The position numbers and the translations under genes are program-made. Shown here in pieces: positions 8,557 through 17,377 of a stretch of 64,000 bases of DNA (its first letter is position 1; each line of letters starts with the position of its first letter). The DNA comes from Oscillospiraceae bacterium (GTDB taxonomy: Bacteria > Bacillota > Clostridia > Oscillospirales > Oscillospiraceae), in contig JAFUFT010000049.1 of assembly GCA_017469795.1 (NCBI GenBank), forward strand, positions 21,974 to 85,973, written 5' to 3'. The notes below the pieces were generated by a model. It saw only the letters and a list, made by a program, of their open reading frames with translations. It was not told the origin of the DNA and searched no databases.

Positions 8557-8877
8557 TCAAGACATACAAAGGGGCTTTGGCGTTTTCGTCTCCGTTTCTC
8601 GCTGCAGTCTGCTGTCCGTCCCGGATTCCGGCAGAATCTCCGGAAGGGTATACCCCTCCACACAGGGAAGCGAAAACAGCTCCCGCACCGTCTCCTCGCC
8701 GACCCCGTCGAAGATGTCGAAAAACGCGCGGCCCAAACAGGCCGGATCCGGGTCAGTCCGCCACAGGCTCAGGTAGTTCCACCCCTTGTTGTTCTCCTGC
8801 TGGATCAGATACGCCTTGTTCTGCCAGGTGAACTCCACGATCTCTCCGGCCAGCAGCTTTTCGGTGACTGTCATCAT
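8557..8877 (-). CDS. Small uncharacterised protein
   Basis: 106 residues with no recognised domain. The start (MMTVTEKLLAGEIVEF) has GGGAGA upstream. The sequence has several aromatic residues (WQNKAYLIQQ, GWNYLSLWRTD) and a C-terminal hydrophilic tail; the phrase FFDIFDGVGEETVRELFSLP hints at a small helical domain. Not secreted. It lies 22 nt downstream of another small gene on the same strand, so the two are probably cotranscribed, perhaps with the PucR-type gene that follows. Confidence 0.55.
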   Translation of the reverse strand: MMTVTEKLLAGEIVEFTWQNKAYLIQQENNKGWNYLSLWRTDPDPACLGRAFFDIFDGVGEETVRELFSLPCVEGYTLPEILPESGTDSRLQRETETKTPKPLCMS

Positions 8878-8899
8878 GTTCCGTCTCCCGTTCAGCTTC

Positions 8900-9169
8900 C
8901 TACAGGATCTCCATCCAGGTGCTGTTTTTCAGCGTCCGGATCGCGCAGTCGGCGCACATCTCGTCCCGAAAGGAGTCCATGGCGAAGAAGGGGCCGTTCC
9001 GCTCCTCGATAAACGCCTCGAACCGATTCAGAGCCTCCATATAATCAAAGCTTCTTCCGCAGCAGAAGCACTTCCCGGTCCGTTCCGCAACTTCCGACGC
9101 ATGGGCCTCGTATCTGTCCCGAAACGCAGAGTTCTTCCTCCGTTCCAGAATCTCATCCGCGTATGACAT
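8900..9169 (-). CDS. Small protein with two CxxC pairs
   Basis: 89 residues, mostly charged and helical, with CFCC near residue 34 and CADC near residue 74, an arrangement that could bind one zinc ion or be redox-active. A strong GGAGGAGG site precedes the ATG. It diverges from the MaoC-like gene. No family recognised; a cytosolic zinc-ribbon-like accessory protein is the most that can be said. Confidence 0.6.
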   Translation of the reverse strand: MSYADEILERRKNSAFRDRYEAHASEVAERTGKCFCCGRSFDYMEALNRFEAFIEERNGPFFAMDSFRDEMCADCAIRTLKNSTWMEIL

Positions 9170-9333
9170 ATCGTTTCCTCCTCCCGTTTGTTCCCACTTA
9201 TCTTATCACACACGGGACCAACAAGCAACGAAATCCCTCGCCGCAGAAGGGATGAAATCAGCATCAAAGGCGAAAACAATTTGCATTTGGCACAAAACTT
9301 GCTGTTAATAACTGTCAGAAGGAGGTAATACTT

Positions 9334-10626
9334 ATGATGATTCCAGAAAAATATGAGGTCTTCTACCCGAACGTCTACACATCTGAGGAGCAGGCCGCCA
9401 TCGACCGGATGCTCTCCGGCAGGCAGGGTCCTCCTGGCGGCCCCGGCGGCCCCGGAGGTCCTCCTATGATGAAAGAGCAGGTCTATCAGAAAGAAAAGCT
9501 CCATGAGATCATCATGCGGATGTACGCCGAACGGATCATTCCGGATAATCCGCTCTACAACGACCCTGACTATGCAAAAACCACCTGGTACGGCGGTCTG
9601 CCCATCATCCCCGGCTACATTGAAGCGCTGGCCATGGCCATGCTGCCCCGGGAATTGGGGGATATGTGTATGCCGGACCGGCAGATGCCCGGAGACGCAT
9701 ACGACCACGAGGTCCAGTACTATGCACCAATTCTGGCAGGAGACAGGCTGACAGACAGGCCCGGCCCCGTGGAGCTGATCGACATCACGCCCGCTGAGGG
9801 CAGCATCGTCCGCAGCTTTATCGTCATTGCCCAGGCGGATATCGTCAATCAGCGGGGAGAGACTGTGGGAAAATCCATCACCCGATTCCCCAATTTCCGC
9901 TGCCGTCTGAAGCCCGGATACGAGCCGGACCCCTTCATCCATCCCTTCAACCGCTATATGCATCCCGCTCATATCTACACGGACGCGGACTACGACTACC
10001 TGAAGTCGATCTGGAAAAAGGAGACCATCCGAGGCGCGGAGCCCCTCTACTGGGACGATGTGAACGTAGGCGACTATACGCCCGTCACCGCCGAGCCGCC
10101 CTTCACCCAGATGGATATGATCCGTATGTACGGACAGGAACTGATCGGATGCGAGAGTGTCCGGGGTCAGGTGCTCTCCGGACGCATCCGGGGCCAGAAG
10201 AACGAGTACGGCGTCTATGAGAATGTCATCAGTCACTACAAGCCGGGCCGCAGTCCCTTCTACAACTACTCCGGGCGGGATTTCTGCGTGCGGAACGTGA
10301 CCAACTGGGCCGGCGACCTGGGTTTCATTACAAAGCTCAACTGGCGTATGGTCAACGACTTTGAACCGGACCTGCAGGCGCAGCCTTTCCCGGAGGGTTT
10401 CTATCGGGAGAGCTATCTTCTGAATGTACCGGAGCTCAAAGCCAGCGGCGCCCACATCAATACCCACGGCATGGCCCCGGACTGCGCCGTCACCCACGGC
10501 TACGTCTACGACAAATACGAAAAGGACGGCCAATACTATGTGGATCTGGCCTGCTGGTGCACAGATCTGGACGGCAACTATCACACAGAGTGCGGCGTCA
10601 CCGTCCGTCTGCCCAAAAAGCCCTAA
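9334..10626 (+). CDS. Double hot-dog (MaoC/FAS1-like dehydratase fold) protein
   Basis: 430 residues with an AAGGAGG site. Hot-dog 1 (residues about 50-200) contains DNPLYNDPDYAKTTWYGG, matching the hydratase motif D-x-N-P-L-H-x-D-xx-Y-A of MaoC/FAS1-like dehydratases, but the catalytic His is Tyr75. Hot-dog 2 (about 230-430) contains RGAEPLYWDDVNVGDY and THGMAPDCAVTHG. Residues 31-44 are a Gly/Pro run (QGPPGGPGGPGGPP). No signal peptide. Family enzymes hydrate enoyl-CoA; with the His lost, catalysis is doubtful and a binding role is possible. Next gene is a solute-binding lipoprotein 33 nt downstream. Confidence 0.8.
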   Translation: MMIPEKYEVFYPNVYTSEEQAAIDRMLSGRQGPPGGPGGPGGPPMMKEQVYQKEKLHEIIMRMYAERIIPDNPLYNDPDYAKTTWYGGLPIIPGYIEALAMAMLPRELGDMCMPDRQMPGDAYDHEVQYYAPILAGDRLTDRPGPVELIDITPAEGSIVRSFIVIAQADIVNQRGETVGKSITRFPNFRCRLKPGYEPDPFIHPFNRYMHPAHIYTDADYDYLKSIWKKETIRGAEPLYWDDVNVGDYTPVTAEPPFTQMDMIRMYGQELIGCESVRGQVLSGRIRGQKNEYGVYENVISHYKPGRSPFYNYSGRDFCVRNVTNWAGDLGFITKLNWRMVNDFEPDLQAQPFPEGFYRESYLLNVPELKASGAHINTHGMAPDCAVTHGYVYDKYEKDGQYYVDLACWCTDLDGNYHTECGVTVRLPKKP

Positions 10627-10659
10627 AGCGCATCCCGCGTCTGAAAGGAGAGAACAGAC

Positions 10660-12420
10660 ATGAAAAAGACATTAGCCACGCTTCTGACCATCGCGCTACT
10701 GCTTGGCCTGACGGCAGCCTGCGGCACACCGGACGCGCCCGCGGCCTCCGGCATGTCCGCGCAGGAACCCTCCGTTGCCGCCTCCGGTGCCGAGGCGGAG
10801 CAGGAACCTCCCGCTGCGCCGGAAGCTCCCGAAGCCGAACCCCCGGCGTCTTCCGTGGAGGAGCTTGCCGAAGACACTGCGGAAGCGCCCGCGGAACCCA
10901 TGCCCGCAGACTATGTTCTCCCGATTTTCGGGGAGCCGGTGACGCTGGACATCTTCTACCCGGTCCGTTCCGGAAGCCACCCCTCCAAGAGCGACGAGAA
11001 GTCTGTGTACTGGCGCAGGCTGGAGGAGAATCTGGGCTATCGCTTCAACTGGACGGAGCCCTATCAGTCCGCCGCTTCGGAGCAGTACAACCTGGTCATT
11101 GCGGCGGGAGATCTCCCCCACATCTTCTTTGAATCCCTTCTCGCCCGGGAGGGCAGCGCCTATACCGGCGGCTACGACGCGGCGGTGGACGACGACGTGT
11201 ACATGGATCTGACTCCCTATCTGGAGGAATACGCCCCGCATTACAGCTATCTGCTTCAGGATCCCCAGATCTACAACCACATCGTCACCGAAGAGGGCCG
11301 CATCGTCCCCTTTGCCACCATCAACTCCGAGCCCGCCAGGACCGGCATGGGTCCGGTGGTGAACAGGGACTACTGGGAGGCAACCGGCCTGGGGATCCCC
11401 GCTACGGTGGAGGAACTGCACGAGCTGGGCGAGGCCATGAAGGCCGGCGGCGTGGAGAAACCGCTGGCGGTCTCTGCGGAGGGCGACATCGTGGAGGGCA
11501 TCGTATCCCAGGCTATGGGCGCGTCTTTCACCGGCATCCCCATCCTCGACAACGCCTCCGGCAAGCTGATCCTTGACGTGACCACCGACGAAACAAGGGC
11601 CTACATCGAGCTGTTCCGGCAGTGGTACGACGAGGGCCTCCTCGATAAGGATTTCACCTCCATCACTGAAATGGACTTCACGCCCTTCAACAGCGGCACC
11701 GTCGGCACTTCCTCCGGCATGGGATTCATGATCGACGACTATTACAGCTTCTACGGCATCTACCAGCAGCCGCTGGGCGTACTTCACGCCGACGGTCTGG
11801 GCGACAAGGAAGTCCTTCTGGCCTCCTGGCCCGCCTCTCCTGTCAGCGCCATGCCGGGCATCTCTCTGACCACCGCCTGCGAGCGGGATGATCTGGTGGA
11901 GCCTGCCATGCGTCTGTGCGATTTCTTTTACAGCGACTACGGCTATCTCGTCAGCAATTACGGCTGGGTGGAGGGCGAGACCTATGACATGGTGGACGGA
12001 AAACCCATGACCAACGCCTTCTTCGACGACCGGGATCCGGATCTGAACGTGGCCAACAAGTCCATGTACACCTCGGACGGGGATTTCGGCTATGTGTATC
12101 CCAACTTCAACTTTGACAACGCCACCGGCACACTGCTGGAGGCGGCAGAGCTCTGGACCGTTCCCGAGGACCAGCCCAACGCCAAGTACACGAAGCTGCC
12201 GGACAACATGAAGCTCAACGCCGCCGAGACCGGACAGGCCACCGGCCCGCTGCTGGATCTCCAGACCTATGTGGAGAGCACCGTCCTGCTCTGGATGACC
12301 GGTCAGACTGAGCTGAACGACAAGACCTGGGAGGAGTTCGTGACCAACTGCAATTCCATGGATCTAGACGCCATTCTGGACGCCTACACCAGCGCCTTTG
12401 AGCGGTATACCGGAAAGTGA
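10660..12420 (+). CDS. Extracellular solute-binding lipoprotein (family 1-like)
   Basis: 586 residues. The lipobox LLGLTAAC places the lipidated Cys at residue 21, followed by an Ala/Pro/Glu-rich linker of about 60 residues. The binding fold shows GDLPHIFFESL, VDDDVYMDLTPYLEEYAPHY and NRDYWEATGLGIPATVEEL, parallel to the lipoproteins at 5352 and 51890. It follows the MaoC-like gene with AAAGGAGAG before the ATG, so the two form an operon. No permease is linked. Length and motifs indicate the LplA/YtcQ class; ligand unknown. Confidence 0.88.
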   Translation: MKKTLATLLTIALLLGLTAACGTPDAPAASGMSAQEPSVAASGAEAEQEPPAAPEAPEAEPPASSVEELAEDTAEAPAEPMPADYVLPIFGEPVTLDIFYPVRSGSHPSKSDEKSVYWRRLEENLGYRFNWTEPYQSAASEQYNLVIAAGDLPHIFFESLLAREGSAYTGGYDAAVDDDVYMDLTPYLEEYAPHYSYLLQDPQIYNHIVTEEGRIVPFATINSEPARTGMGPVVNRDYWEATGLGIPATVEELHELGEAMKAGGVEKPLAVSAEGDIVEGIVSQAMGASFTGIPILDNASGKLILDVTTDETRAYIELFRQWYDEGLLDKDFTSITEMDFTPFNSGTVGTSSGMGFMIDDYYSFYGIYQQPLGVLHADGLGDKEVLLASWPASPVSAMPGISLTTACERDDLVEPAMRLCDFFYSDYGYLVSNYGWVEGETYDMVDGKPMTNAFFDDRDPDLNVANKSMYTSDGDFGYVYPNFNFDNATGTLLEAAELWTVPEDQPNAKYTKLPDNMKLNAAETGQATGPLLDLQTYVESTVLLWMTGQTELNDKTWEEFVTNCNSMDLDAILDAYTSAFERYTGK

Positions 12421-12423
12421 AAC

Positions 12424-12456
12424 AACGTCCCGGATTTCGGAGAAATCCGGGACGTT
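12424..12456. terminator. Hairpin between convergent genes
   Basis: A perfect 14-bp stem (AACGTCCCGGATTT and its complement) with a 5-nt loop lies 3 nt past the lipoprotein stop. The T-tract is interrupted (TCCTGTTCC), so termination strength is uncertain. Confidence 0.65.
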
Positions 12457-12471
12457 TCCTGTTCCATTGCG

Positions 12472-13437
12472 TTACCGGGTCATCCGGTCTGTCAGACGGT
12501 AATCCTGATCCGAGGAGATCTCCGTCTCCATTTCCTCCGCAGTCTCCCAGCCATAAACGGCGGAAGAGGGCGCGAATCCAAAGTAATATCCCAGCCTCCA
12601 GGCCTCCAGGTCCGCAGAAGAGAACTCTGCCGACATGGTTCCGTCCCCTTTGCGCATCACGTTCGGGTATCTGACCGCCTGCCAGAACGTGATCTGGGAA
12701 CCATCTTCCCTGGTAACCACAGTCTGGTAGCAGTCAAGCAGCAAATTCCGGTTTCCGGGCCAGCTGCCCTCCCCCTCCAGCAGGAACACCGCATACGGCG
12801 TGGTTTCCCATGTGACTGTTTTCCCGGCCTCGGAGACCTCTTCCCAGGAGCGGTCGATCAGCGTTTTAGAATATTGATAGATCGTTTCCAGATCCTGCTC
12901 TGACAATTCCGAAACCGCCGTGACGGCCTGGGTCAGGCCGCTGACCGTATATTCTTTCGACTCCGGTTTCCAACGCCAGCCCGGAATCTTTTCCGCGGTG
13001 ACCACGATCACGTCCCCGTTGGAAAGATCCTCCTCCGGGGCGCCGCGGAAATCCACGTCGGCCAGTTCGCCCGAATTCCTGTTTTGCAGCGTCAGATACC
13101 CCTCCCCGCTGGTCCCGCTGAACTGCACTTCCAACCCGGCAAAGGGATCTGCCGTTTTGGGAAACAGCATCTGCCGCCCCGTCTCGCTGAGGAGGAAACA
13201 CAGGACAACAAAGGCTATGACAGCCACCGTCGCCACGACTCGATAGTTGATTTTGGCAACGGTTTTTGCCGCCGATATGCCTTCCTGTGCCGCCTCGTGC
13301 CGCGGTTTGGCCTGTTTTTCTTTGATCAGGACCGTATGGCCGCAGTAGGGGCATTTCGCGCTGGTTTCAGACGCGGAAACCTCCATGGTCCCGCCGCAGT
13401 CCGGGCACTCCAGGGAAATCAGGTCGTATTCGTTCAT
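12472..13437 (-). CDS. Zinc-ribbon, single-pass membrane protein of unknown function
   Basis: 321 residues. The N-terminus has a two-CxxC zinc ribbon (CPDCGG near residue 15 and CPYCGH near 31), then a transmembrane helix at about residues 68-90 (VVATVAVIAFVVLCFLLS), then an extracytoplasmic domain of about 225 residues without a recognised fold. The segment GEGYLTLQNRNSGELADVDF suggests a beta-rich region. AAGGAGAG lies 8 nt before the ATG. Such ribbon-TM proteins are common in Clostridia and uncharacterised. Confidence 0.7.
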   Translation of the reverse strand: MNEYDLISLECPDCGGTMEVSASETSAKCPYCGHTVLIKEKQAKPRHEAAQEGISAAKTVAKINYRVVATVAVIAFVVLCFLLSETGRQMLFPKTADPFAGLEVQFSGTSGEGYLTLQNRNSGELADVDFRGAPEEDLSNGDVIVVTAEKIPGWRWKPESKEYTVSGLTQAVTAVSELSEQDLETIYQYSKTLIDRSWEEVSEAGKTVTWETTPYAVFLLEGEGSWPGNRNLLLDCYQTVVTREDGSQITFWQAVRYPNVMRKGDGTMSAEFSSADLEAWRLGYYFGFAPSSAVYGWETAEEMETEISSDQDYRLTDRMTR

Positions 13438-13464
13438 CCGTCCGCTCTCCTTTTTCTGAAATAA

Positions 13465-14637
13465 CTACACATCAATCGTACCTCCGGCAATGATCCGATA
13501 GGCAATTTCCAGCAGTCCGAGATTGGCAGCTGCAAAGATCAGCAGATATACAGGCATAACGCCGATGCCTACCGCCTGCTGGATGTTTCCGAAAACCATC
13601 GGCATGAGGGTGCTGCCGAGATACGCGGAGGCCATCTGCAGCCCGATCACCGCGGCGCTGTATCGCTTCCCGAAATTCGATGGCGCCATATGCTGAATGG
13701 AAGGGTAGACCGGTCCCATTCCCGACCCGATCACCACAAAACCCGCCGCCGTGATGATATACCCCTGTACCGGCAGGAACACCAGCAGGATGCCAAGCAG
13801 TTCCACGCCGATGCCGATGCGGATCAGGCGCCTGTCCCCCAGCCGGTCAGAGACAAACCCGGAGATCAGCCGGCCCAGCATCAGCCCTCCGAAGATCAGT
13901 GACCCGAACGACGCAATGATCTCATCGCTCAATCCCGTTTTCGTGCCGGCAAAAAAGCTCGGCGTCCACAGGAAACAGGTAGCCTCTCCCGCGCAATAGG
14001 CAAAGAAAGCGATCAGCGTCAGGAGGACGCCGGGAACCTTCAGCGTCTCCCGGATTCCGGCACCGTCCCCGCGATCCTCCTCCGTCTGCTCCTCATTGCG
14101 TTTCCAGAGCGGCAGCGCCAGCAGGCAGACCAGAAGGATCGCCATCTGGATGTATGACGTCCAGCGGTATCCTTCGTTCCAACGGGCCACCCTCAGCGCA
14201 AGGGACATGATCGCGGGACTGACGACCGCGCCGACGCCGTAAAAGCAATGCAGGAAGTTCATCACGGATGACGGATAGTGGCTGGCCACATAGTGATTGA
14301 CCGCAGAATCAATGGATCCCGCCCCAAGACCATAGGGGACCGCAAACAGAAAGAGCATCCAGTAACTGCCGGACACGGAGAAGCCCAGCAGCCCCAGAAC
14401 CGTCATGGCAATGGATACGATTACGATCCACTTTGTATGAAATCTGCGGATCACGCGGGGACTCAGCAGTGCAGAGACGACCGTCATACAGGAGATCGTC
14501 ATGGATACATATCCGGCATAGGATGACGGCACGCCAAATACCATCTGCATCTTCGGCCATCCCGCGCCAAGCAGGGAATCCGGCAGCCCCAGACTGATAA
14601 AAATCAGGTAGATTACCGCCAACAGCAAAGAACCCAT
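13465..14637 (-). CDS. MFS transporter (sugar/FucP-like or drug exporter)
   Basis: 390 residues with twelve predicted membrane segments. The first helix runs from MGSLLLAVIYLIFISLGLPDS and the loop after helix 2 contains RRFHTKWIV. The start at 14637 was chosen over an ATG at 14709 because that ATG overlaps the -10 box of a good promoter (TATAATG), so it would lie upstream of the transcript. The N-terminal LGLPDSLLGAGWP motif recalls YfkF/FucP-like permeases; substrate is unknown. Monocistronic, divergent from the dac remnant. Confidence 0.82.
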   Translation of the reverse strand: MGSLLLAVIYLIFISLGLPDSLLGAGWPKMQMVFGVPSSYAGYVSMTISCMTVVSALLSPRVIRRFHTKWIVIVSIAMTVLGLLGFSVSGSYWMLFLFAVPYGLGAGSIDSAVNHYVASHYPSSVMNFLHCFYGVGAVVSPAIMSLALRVARWNEGYRWTSYIQMAILLVCLLALPLWKRNEEQTEEDRGDGAGIRETLKVPGVLLTLIAFFAYCAGEATCFLWTPSFFAGTKTGLSDEIIASFGSLIFGGLMLGRLISGFVSDRLGDRRLIRIGIGVELLGILLVFLPVQGYIITAAGFVVIGSGMGPVYPSIQHMAPSNFGKRYSAAVIGLQMASAYLGSTLMPMVFGNIQQAVGIGVMPVYLLIFAAANLGLLEIAYRIIAGGTIDV

Positions 14638-14707
14638 CGAACCATGTCGCGGCGTTCCCTCTGACGGAGGAGAACGTCCGCTTTTCCTTTCCAGATTTCT
14701 CACCAGC

Positions 14708-14737
14708 ATTATACTCGCTTTCCATGCAGTATATCAA
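14708..14737 (-). promoter_or_regulatory. Promoter of the MFS gene
   Basis: TTGATA (14732-14737) and TATAAT (14708-14713) on the minus strand are 18 bp apart. This places transcription start near 14700. Confidence 0.7.
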
Positions 14738-14868
14738 GTAAAACAAATGTAGATCCCTGCGTTTTTTCCCGAAGACAGTTCCGAAGTACGCAGGTCCTTC
14801 TCCATGGCTCCGGCCGTCCCTCCGTGCCAGCCCCGGAACAAAAGCTGTTATTTCCCTTTCGACTTTCC

Positions 14869-14897
14869 TTGACAAACCAAATCTTCCAATATATTCT
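14869..14897 (+). promoter_or_regulatory. Promoter of the truncated carboxypeptidase gene
   Basis: A consensus TTGACA (14869-14874), a 17-bp spacer and TATTCT (14892-14897) precede the remnant. The -10 context TATTCTATAT recurs in the promoter at 51219. The 313 bases between the MFS start and the remnant hold the two divergent promoters and no other gene. Confidence 0.75.
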
Positions 14898-14950
14898 ATA
14901 TTATGTTGCTTTGTATGCACGAAAGAAGCAGACAGAATAGAGGGAGAAAA

Positions 14951-15289
14951 ATGAGCAAAAACAGTACTATTTTCCGTTTTCTTTGGTGTTTGACTCTGGC
15001 CGCAATGCTGGTCAGCGCGTTCGGGTTGTCCGCGCTGGCCGTGGATGCCGTCCCCAATCCGGAAGCCGGCGGAATTGAGGTCCTTGCGCCTTATGAGGAG
15101 GAAATCGAAGGTTCTTCGATAAACGCCATCCGGCTCGACGCATCCGCCGCACAGCCCACCATTTCCTGCAGGTCCGCAGTCGTGGTGGATATGGACAGCG
15201 GGAAGGTCATCTATGATTACAACGGCAGTAAGGCGATCTATCCCGCCAGCACCACGAAGATCATGACGGCATATTCAGTTTTCAAGTAG
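14951..15289 (+). pseudogene. Truncated D-alanyl-D-alanine carboxypeptidase (DacA/DacF type)
   Basis: Only 112 residues remain: a signal peptide (TLAAMLVSAFGLSALAVDA), a linker, and the start of the penicillin-binding fold (AVVVDMDSGKVIYDYNGSKAIYPASTTKIMTAYSVFK). The active-site S-x-x-K (STTK) is present, but the reading stops nine residues later. The SxN and KTG motifs and some 250 residues of a normal enzyme are missing. Promoter and GGGAG ribosome site look intact, so a short secreted peptide may still be made. The break lies at the edge of a structured non-coding segment adjoining guaA. Confidence 0.85.
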
Positions 15290-15393
15290 CGCGAAGTGGC
15301 GCTCCTTGTCGGGAGGAGAACCCCTTCAAAAGGTAATGGGAATAACTCGATCATTTTTTAGGGTCCCTCCAAAAAATTTTTTGGCATAAAAAA

Positions 15394-15424
15394 GAGCCAG
15401 TCCGTCGTCAAAACGAACTGGCTC
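15394..15424 (-). terminator. Rho-independent terminator downstream of guaA
   Basis: A 12-bp stem (GAGCCAGTCCGT with one G-T pair to its complement) and a 7-nt loop are followed on the minus strand by TTTTTTATGCC. It lies about 210 nt past the guaA stop. Confidence 0.8.
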
Positions 15425-15523
15425 AAATAGCAATTTATATACGTTTTCCGGCTTTTCGCGGTTAGCCACTGGCTACCATTAAAATCGCCTCTGTGCAACC
15501 AAACGGCCTTTTCCCGGCTCTCG

Positions 15524-15545
15524 CGGTTGCACGGCGGTTGCACGG
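15524..15545. repeat. Perfect 11-nt tandem duplication containing GGTTGCAC
   Basis: CGGTTGCACGG occurs twice end to end. Two inverted copies of the same octamer lie at 15493-15500 and 15612-15619. Confidence 0.85.
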
Positions 15546-15635
15546 CACCATTCCCGCTAACTCGTCAAAACCCTAAATTGCCTGTAATTACAGGGCTTTT
15601 CGGCGTTTTTTGTGCAACCAGCAAGCCTTTACGTT

Positions 15636-17177
15636 CTACTCCCACTCGATCGTTCCGGGCGGTTTGCTTGTGATATCGTAGACGATCCGGTTGATGCCGG
15701 CAACCTCATTGACGATGCGCACCGAGACCCGGTCCAGCACGTCATAGGGGATCCTGGCCCAGTCGGCTGTCATGAAGTCCGACGTGGTTACGCCCCGGAG
15801 CGCCAGGGTATAGTCGTAGGTCCTGCCGTCGCCCATGACGCCCACGGACCGGGTGTTGGTCAGCACCGCAAAATACTGGCTGATCTCCGTGTCCAGGCCG
15901 GCGTTCGCGATCTCCTCCCGGAAGATGGCGTCCGCCTCCCGCAGGGTATCGGCCTTTTCTTTGGTGATGTCCCCGATGATCCGGATGGCAAGTCCCGGCC
16001 CGGGGAACGGCTGTCGCCGGACCAGATACTCCGGCAGGCCCAGTTCCCGGCCCAGCTGCCGGACCTCGTCCTTGAACAGCATCCGCAGGGGCTCGATGAT
16101 CTCCTTGAAGTCCACGTAGTCCGGCAGACCGCCCACATTGTGGTGACTTTTGATCACCGCCGCGTCTCCCGCTCCGGACTCGATCACGTCGGGGTAGATC
16201 GTTCCCTGGACCAGATAATCCACAGAACCGATCTCCTTTCCCACTTCCTCAAAGACCCGAATGAATTCCTCGCCGATGATCTTGCGCTTGTGCTCCGGCT
16301 CGGATACCCCCGCCAGCTTCACCAGGAACCGGGTCTCCGCGTTGACCCGAATAAAATTGATGTTCCAGCGGGAAAAGGCGGCCTCCACCTCGTCGCCCTC
16401 GTCCTTCCGCATGAGACCGTGATCCACGAACACGCAGGTGAGCTGTTTGCCCACCGCTTCCGCCAGCAGCGCCGCCGCCACGGAGGAGTCCACGCCGCCG
16501 GAAAGCGCCAGAAGCACCTTGCCGTGTCCCACCTTTTCCCGGATCTCCCGGATGGCAGTTTTGCAGTAATCCCCCATGGTCCAGTCTCCGGCCGCGCCGC
16601 AGACCTCATAGAGGAAATTCCGGATCATCTGCACCCCATTTTCCGTGTGGTTGACCTCCGGGTGATACTGGACGCCGTAAAAGCCTCTCGCCTCGTCGCA
16701 GATGGCCGCCGTGGGGCAGGCGTCGGTGTGCGCCGCCAGAGAAAACCCTTCCGGCACCTTGGCCATGTAGTCCCCGTGGCTCATCCAGGTAACGCCCTCC
16801 GCCGGGAGGCCCCGGAACAGCCGGCAGTCCGTGTCAAAGAAGGTCTTTGTCTTGCCGTATTCCCTGGCCGTGTCCGCCTGGGCCGCCGTGACTCTGCCCC
16901 CCAGCGTGTGGGCCATGAACTGACAGCCGTAGCAGATCCCCAGCACCGGCACGCCCAGGTTGAAGATCTCCGGATTGCAGAGCGGCGCGTCCTCGGCATA
17001 GACGCTGCCCGGTCCACCGGTGAAGATGAATCCGATGGGCTCCATGCCTTTAAGTTCCTCCAGTGGCGTGGTGTAGGGCTTTACCTCGCAGTACACCCCG
17101 CATTCCCGGACCCGCCGGGCGATCAGCTGGTTATACTGACCGCCGAAATCCAGAACGATAACCATTTGGTGCTTCAT
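15636..17177 (-). CDS. guaA: GMP synthase (glutamine-hydrolysing)
   Basis: 513 residues, the normal length. The N-terminal class-I glutamine amidotransferase has the nucleophile in [15 protein letters not shown] (Cys near residue 82) and its His/Glu in [10 protein letters not shown]. The ATP pyrophosphatase has the P-loop [15 protein letters not shown] near residue 225. The C-terminal dimerisation domain ends with the invariant [10 protein letters not shown]. It makes GMP from XMP, glutamine and ATP. Monocistronic; the guaA 3' end is a known integration site for genomic islands, relevant to the odd sequence that follows. Confidence 0.98.
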   Translation of the reverse strand: MKHQMVIVLDFGGQYNQLIARRVRECGVYCEVKPYTTPLEELKGMEPIGFIFTGGPGSVYAEDAPLCNPEIFNLGVPVLGICYGCQFMAHTLGGRVTAAQADTAREYGKTKTFFDTDCRLFRGLPAEGVTWMSHGDYMAKVPEGFSLAAHTDACPTAAICDEARGFYGVQYHPEVNHTENGVQMIRNFLYEVCGAAGDWTMGDYCKTAIREIREKVGHGKVLLALSGGVDSSVAAALLAEAVGKQLTCVFVDHGLMRKDEGDEVEAAFSRWNINFIRVNAETRFLVKLAGVSEPEHKRKIIGEEFIRVFEEVGKEIGSVDYLVQGTIYPDVIESGAGDAAVIKSHHNVGGLPDYVDFKEIIEPLRMLFKDEVRQLGRELGLPEYLVRRQPFPGPGLAIRIIGDITKEKADTLREADAIFREEIANAGLDTEISQYFAVLTNTRSVGVMGDGRTYDYTLALRGVTTSDFMTADWARIPYDVLDRVSVRIVNEVAGINRIVYDITSKPPGTIEWE

Positions 17178-17338
17178 GCGCTTTCTCCCGCCTTCGCTGC
17201 GCGGCCTGCGGAGACCGTGCCGTGTTTTTTGTTATCATACCCGATTGCGGAAAAAAACGCAATGACGGATCTTATGGATTTTTCCCGCTTTTTTCATCTG
17301 TTTTTGTAAGGATTTCCCGCGCCATGTCCCGAAAAAAT

Positions 17339-17371
17339 CCGGGGACCGGAGGCCCCGCCTCCGATCCCCGG
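17339..17371 (-). terminator. Terminator of the tmk-mltG-U32 gene series
   Basis: A GC-rich stem (CCGGGGAYCGGAGGC with its complement) with a short loop is followed on the minus strand by ATTTTTTC. It lies just past the U32 stop at 17378. Confidence 0.85.
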
Positions 17372-17377
17372 GAATCG

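Larger units (their letters stand above)
15290..15635. other. Non-coding stretch with att-like organisation beside guaA
   Basis: 346 bases without a convincing gene. It holds an 11-nt near-direct repeat (ACTCGATCATT at 15345-15355; ACTCGATCGTT at 15644-15654, inside the 3' end of guaA), four copies of the octamer GTGCAACC in both orientations (15493, 15525, 15536, 15612), an 11-nt perfect tandem duplication (15524-15545), the palindromes TAGCCACTGGCTA (15463-15475) and CCTGTAATTACAGG (15581-15594), and a minus-strand terminator. The layout resembles an attachment site of a tyrosine recombinase; no integrase gene is visible. A 61-residue minus-strand ORF at 15358-15543 is probably chance. Confidence 0.5.

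Noticed and set aside
14638..14709. Upstream ATG (14709) for the MFS gene
   Set aside because: It overlaps the TATAATG -10 box, so the transcript would not include it.
15358..15543. 61-residue minus-strand ORF beside guaA
   Set aside because: No ribosome site, sits on repeats and a terminator; it may be chance in an att-like stretch.
15612..17309. Long plus-strand ORF of 565 codons over guaA
   Set aside because: It is the antisense shadow of guaA; the composition is Arg/His/Asp/Gly biased with no domain.
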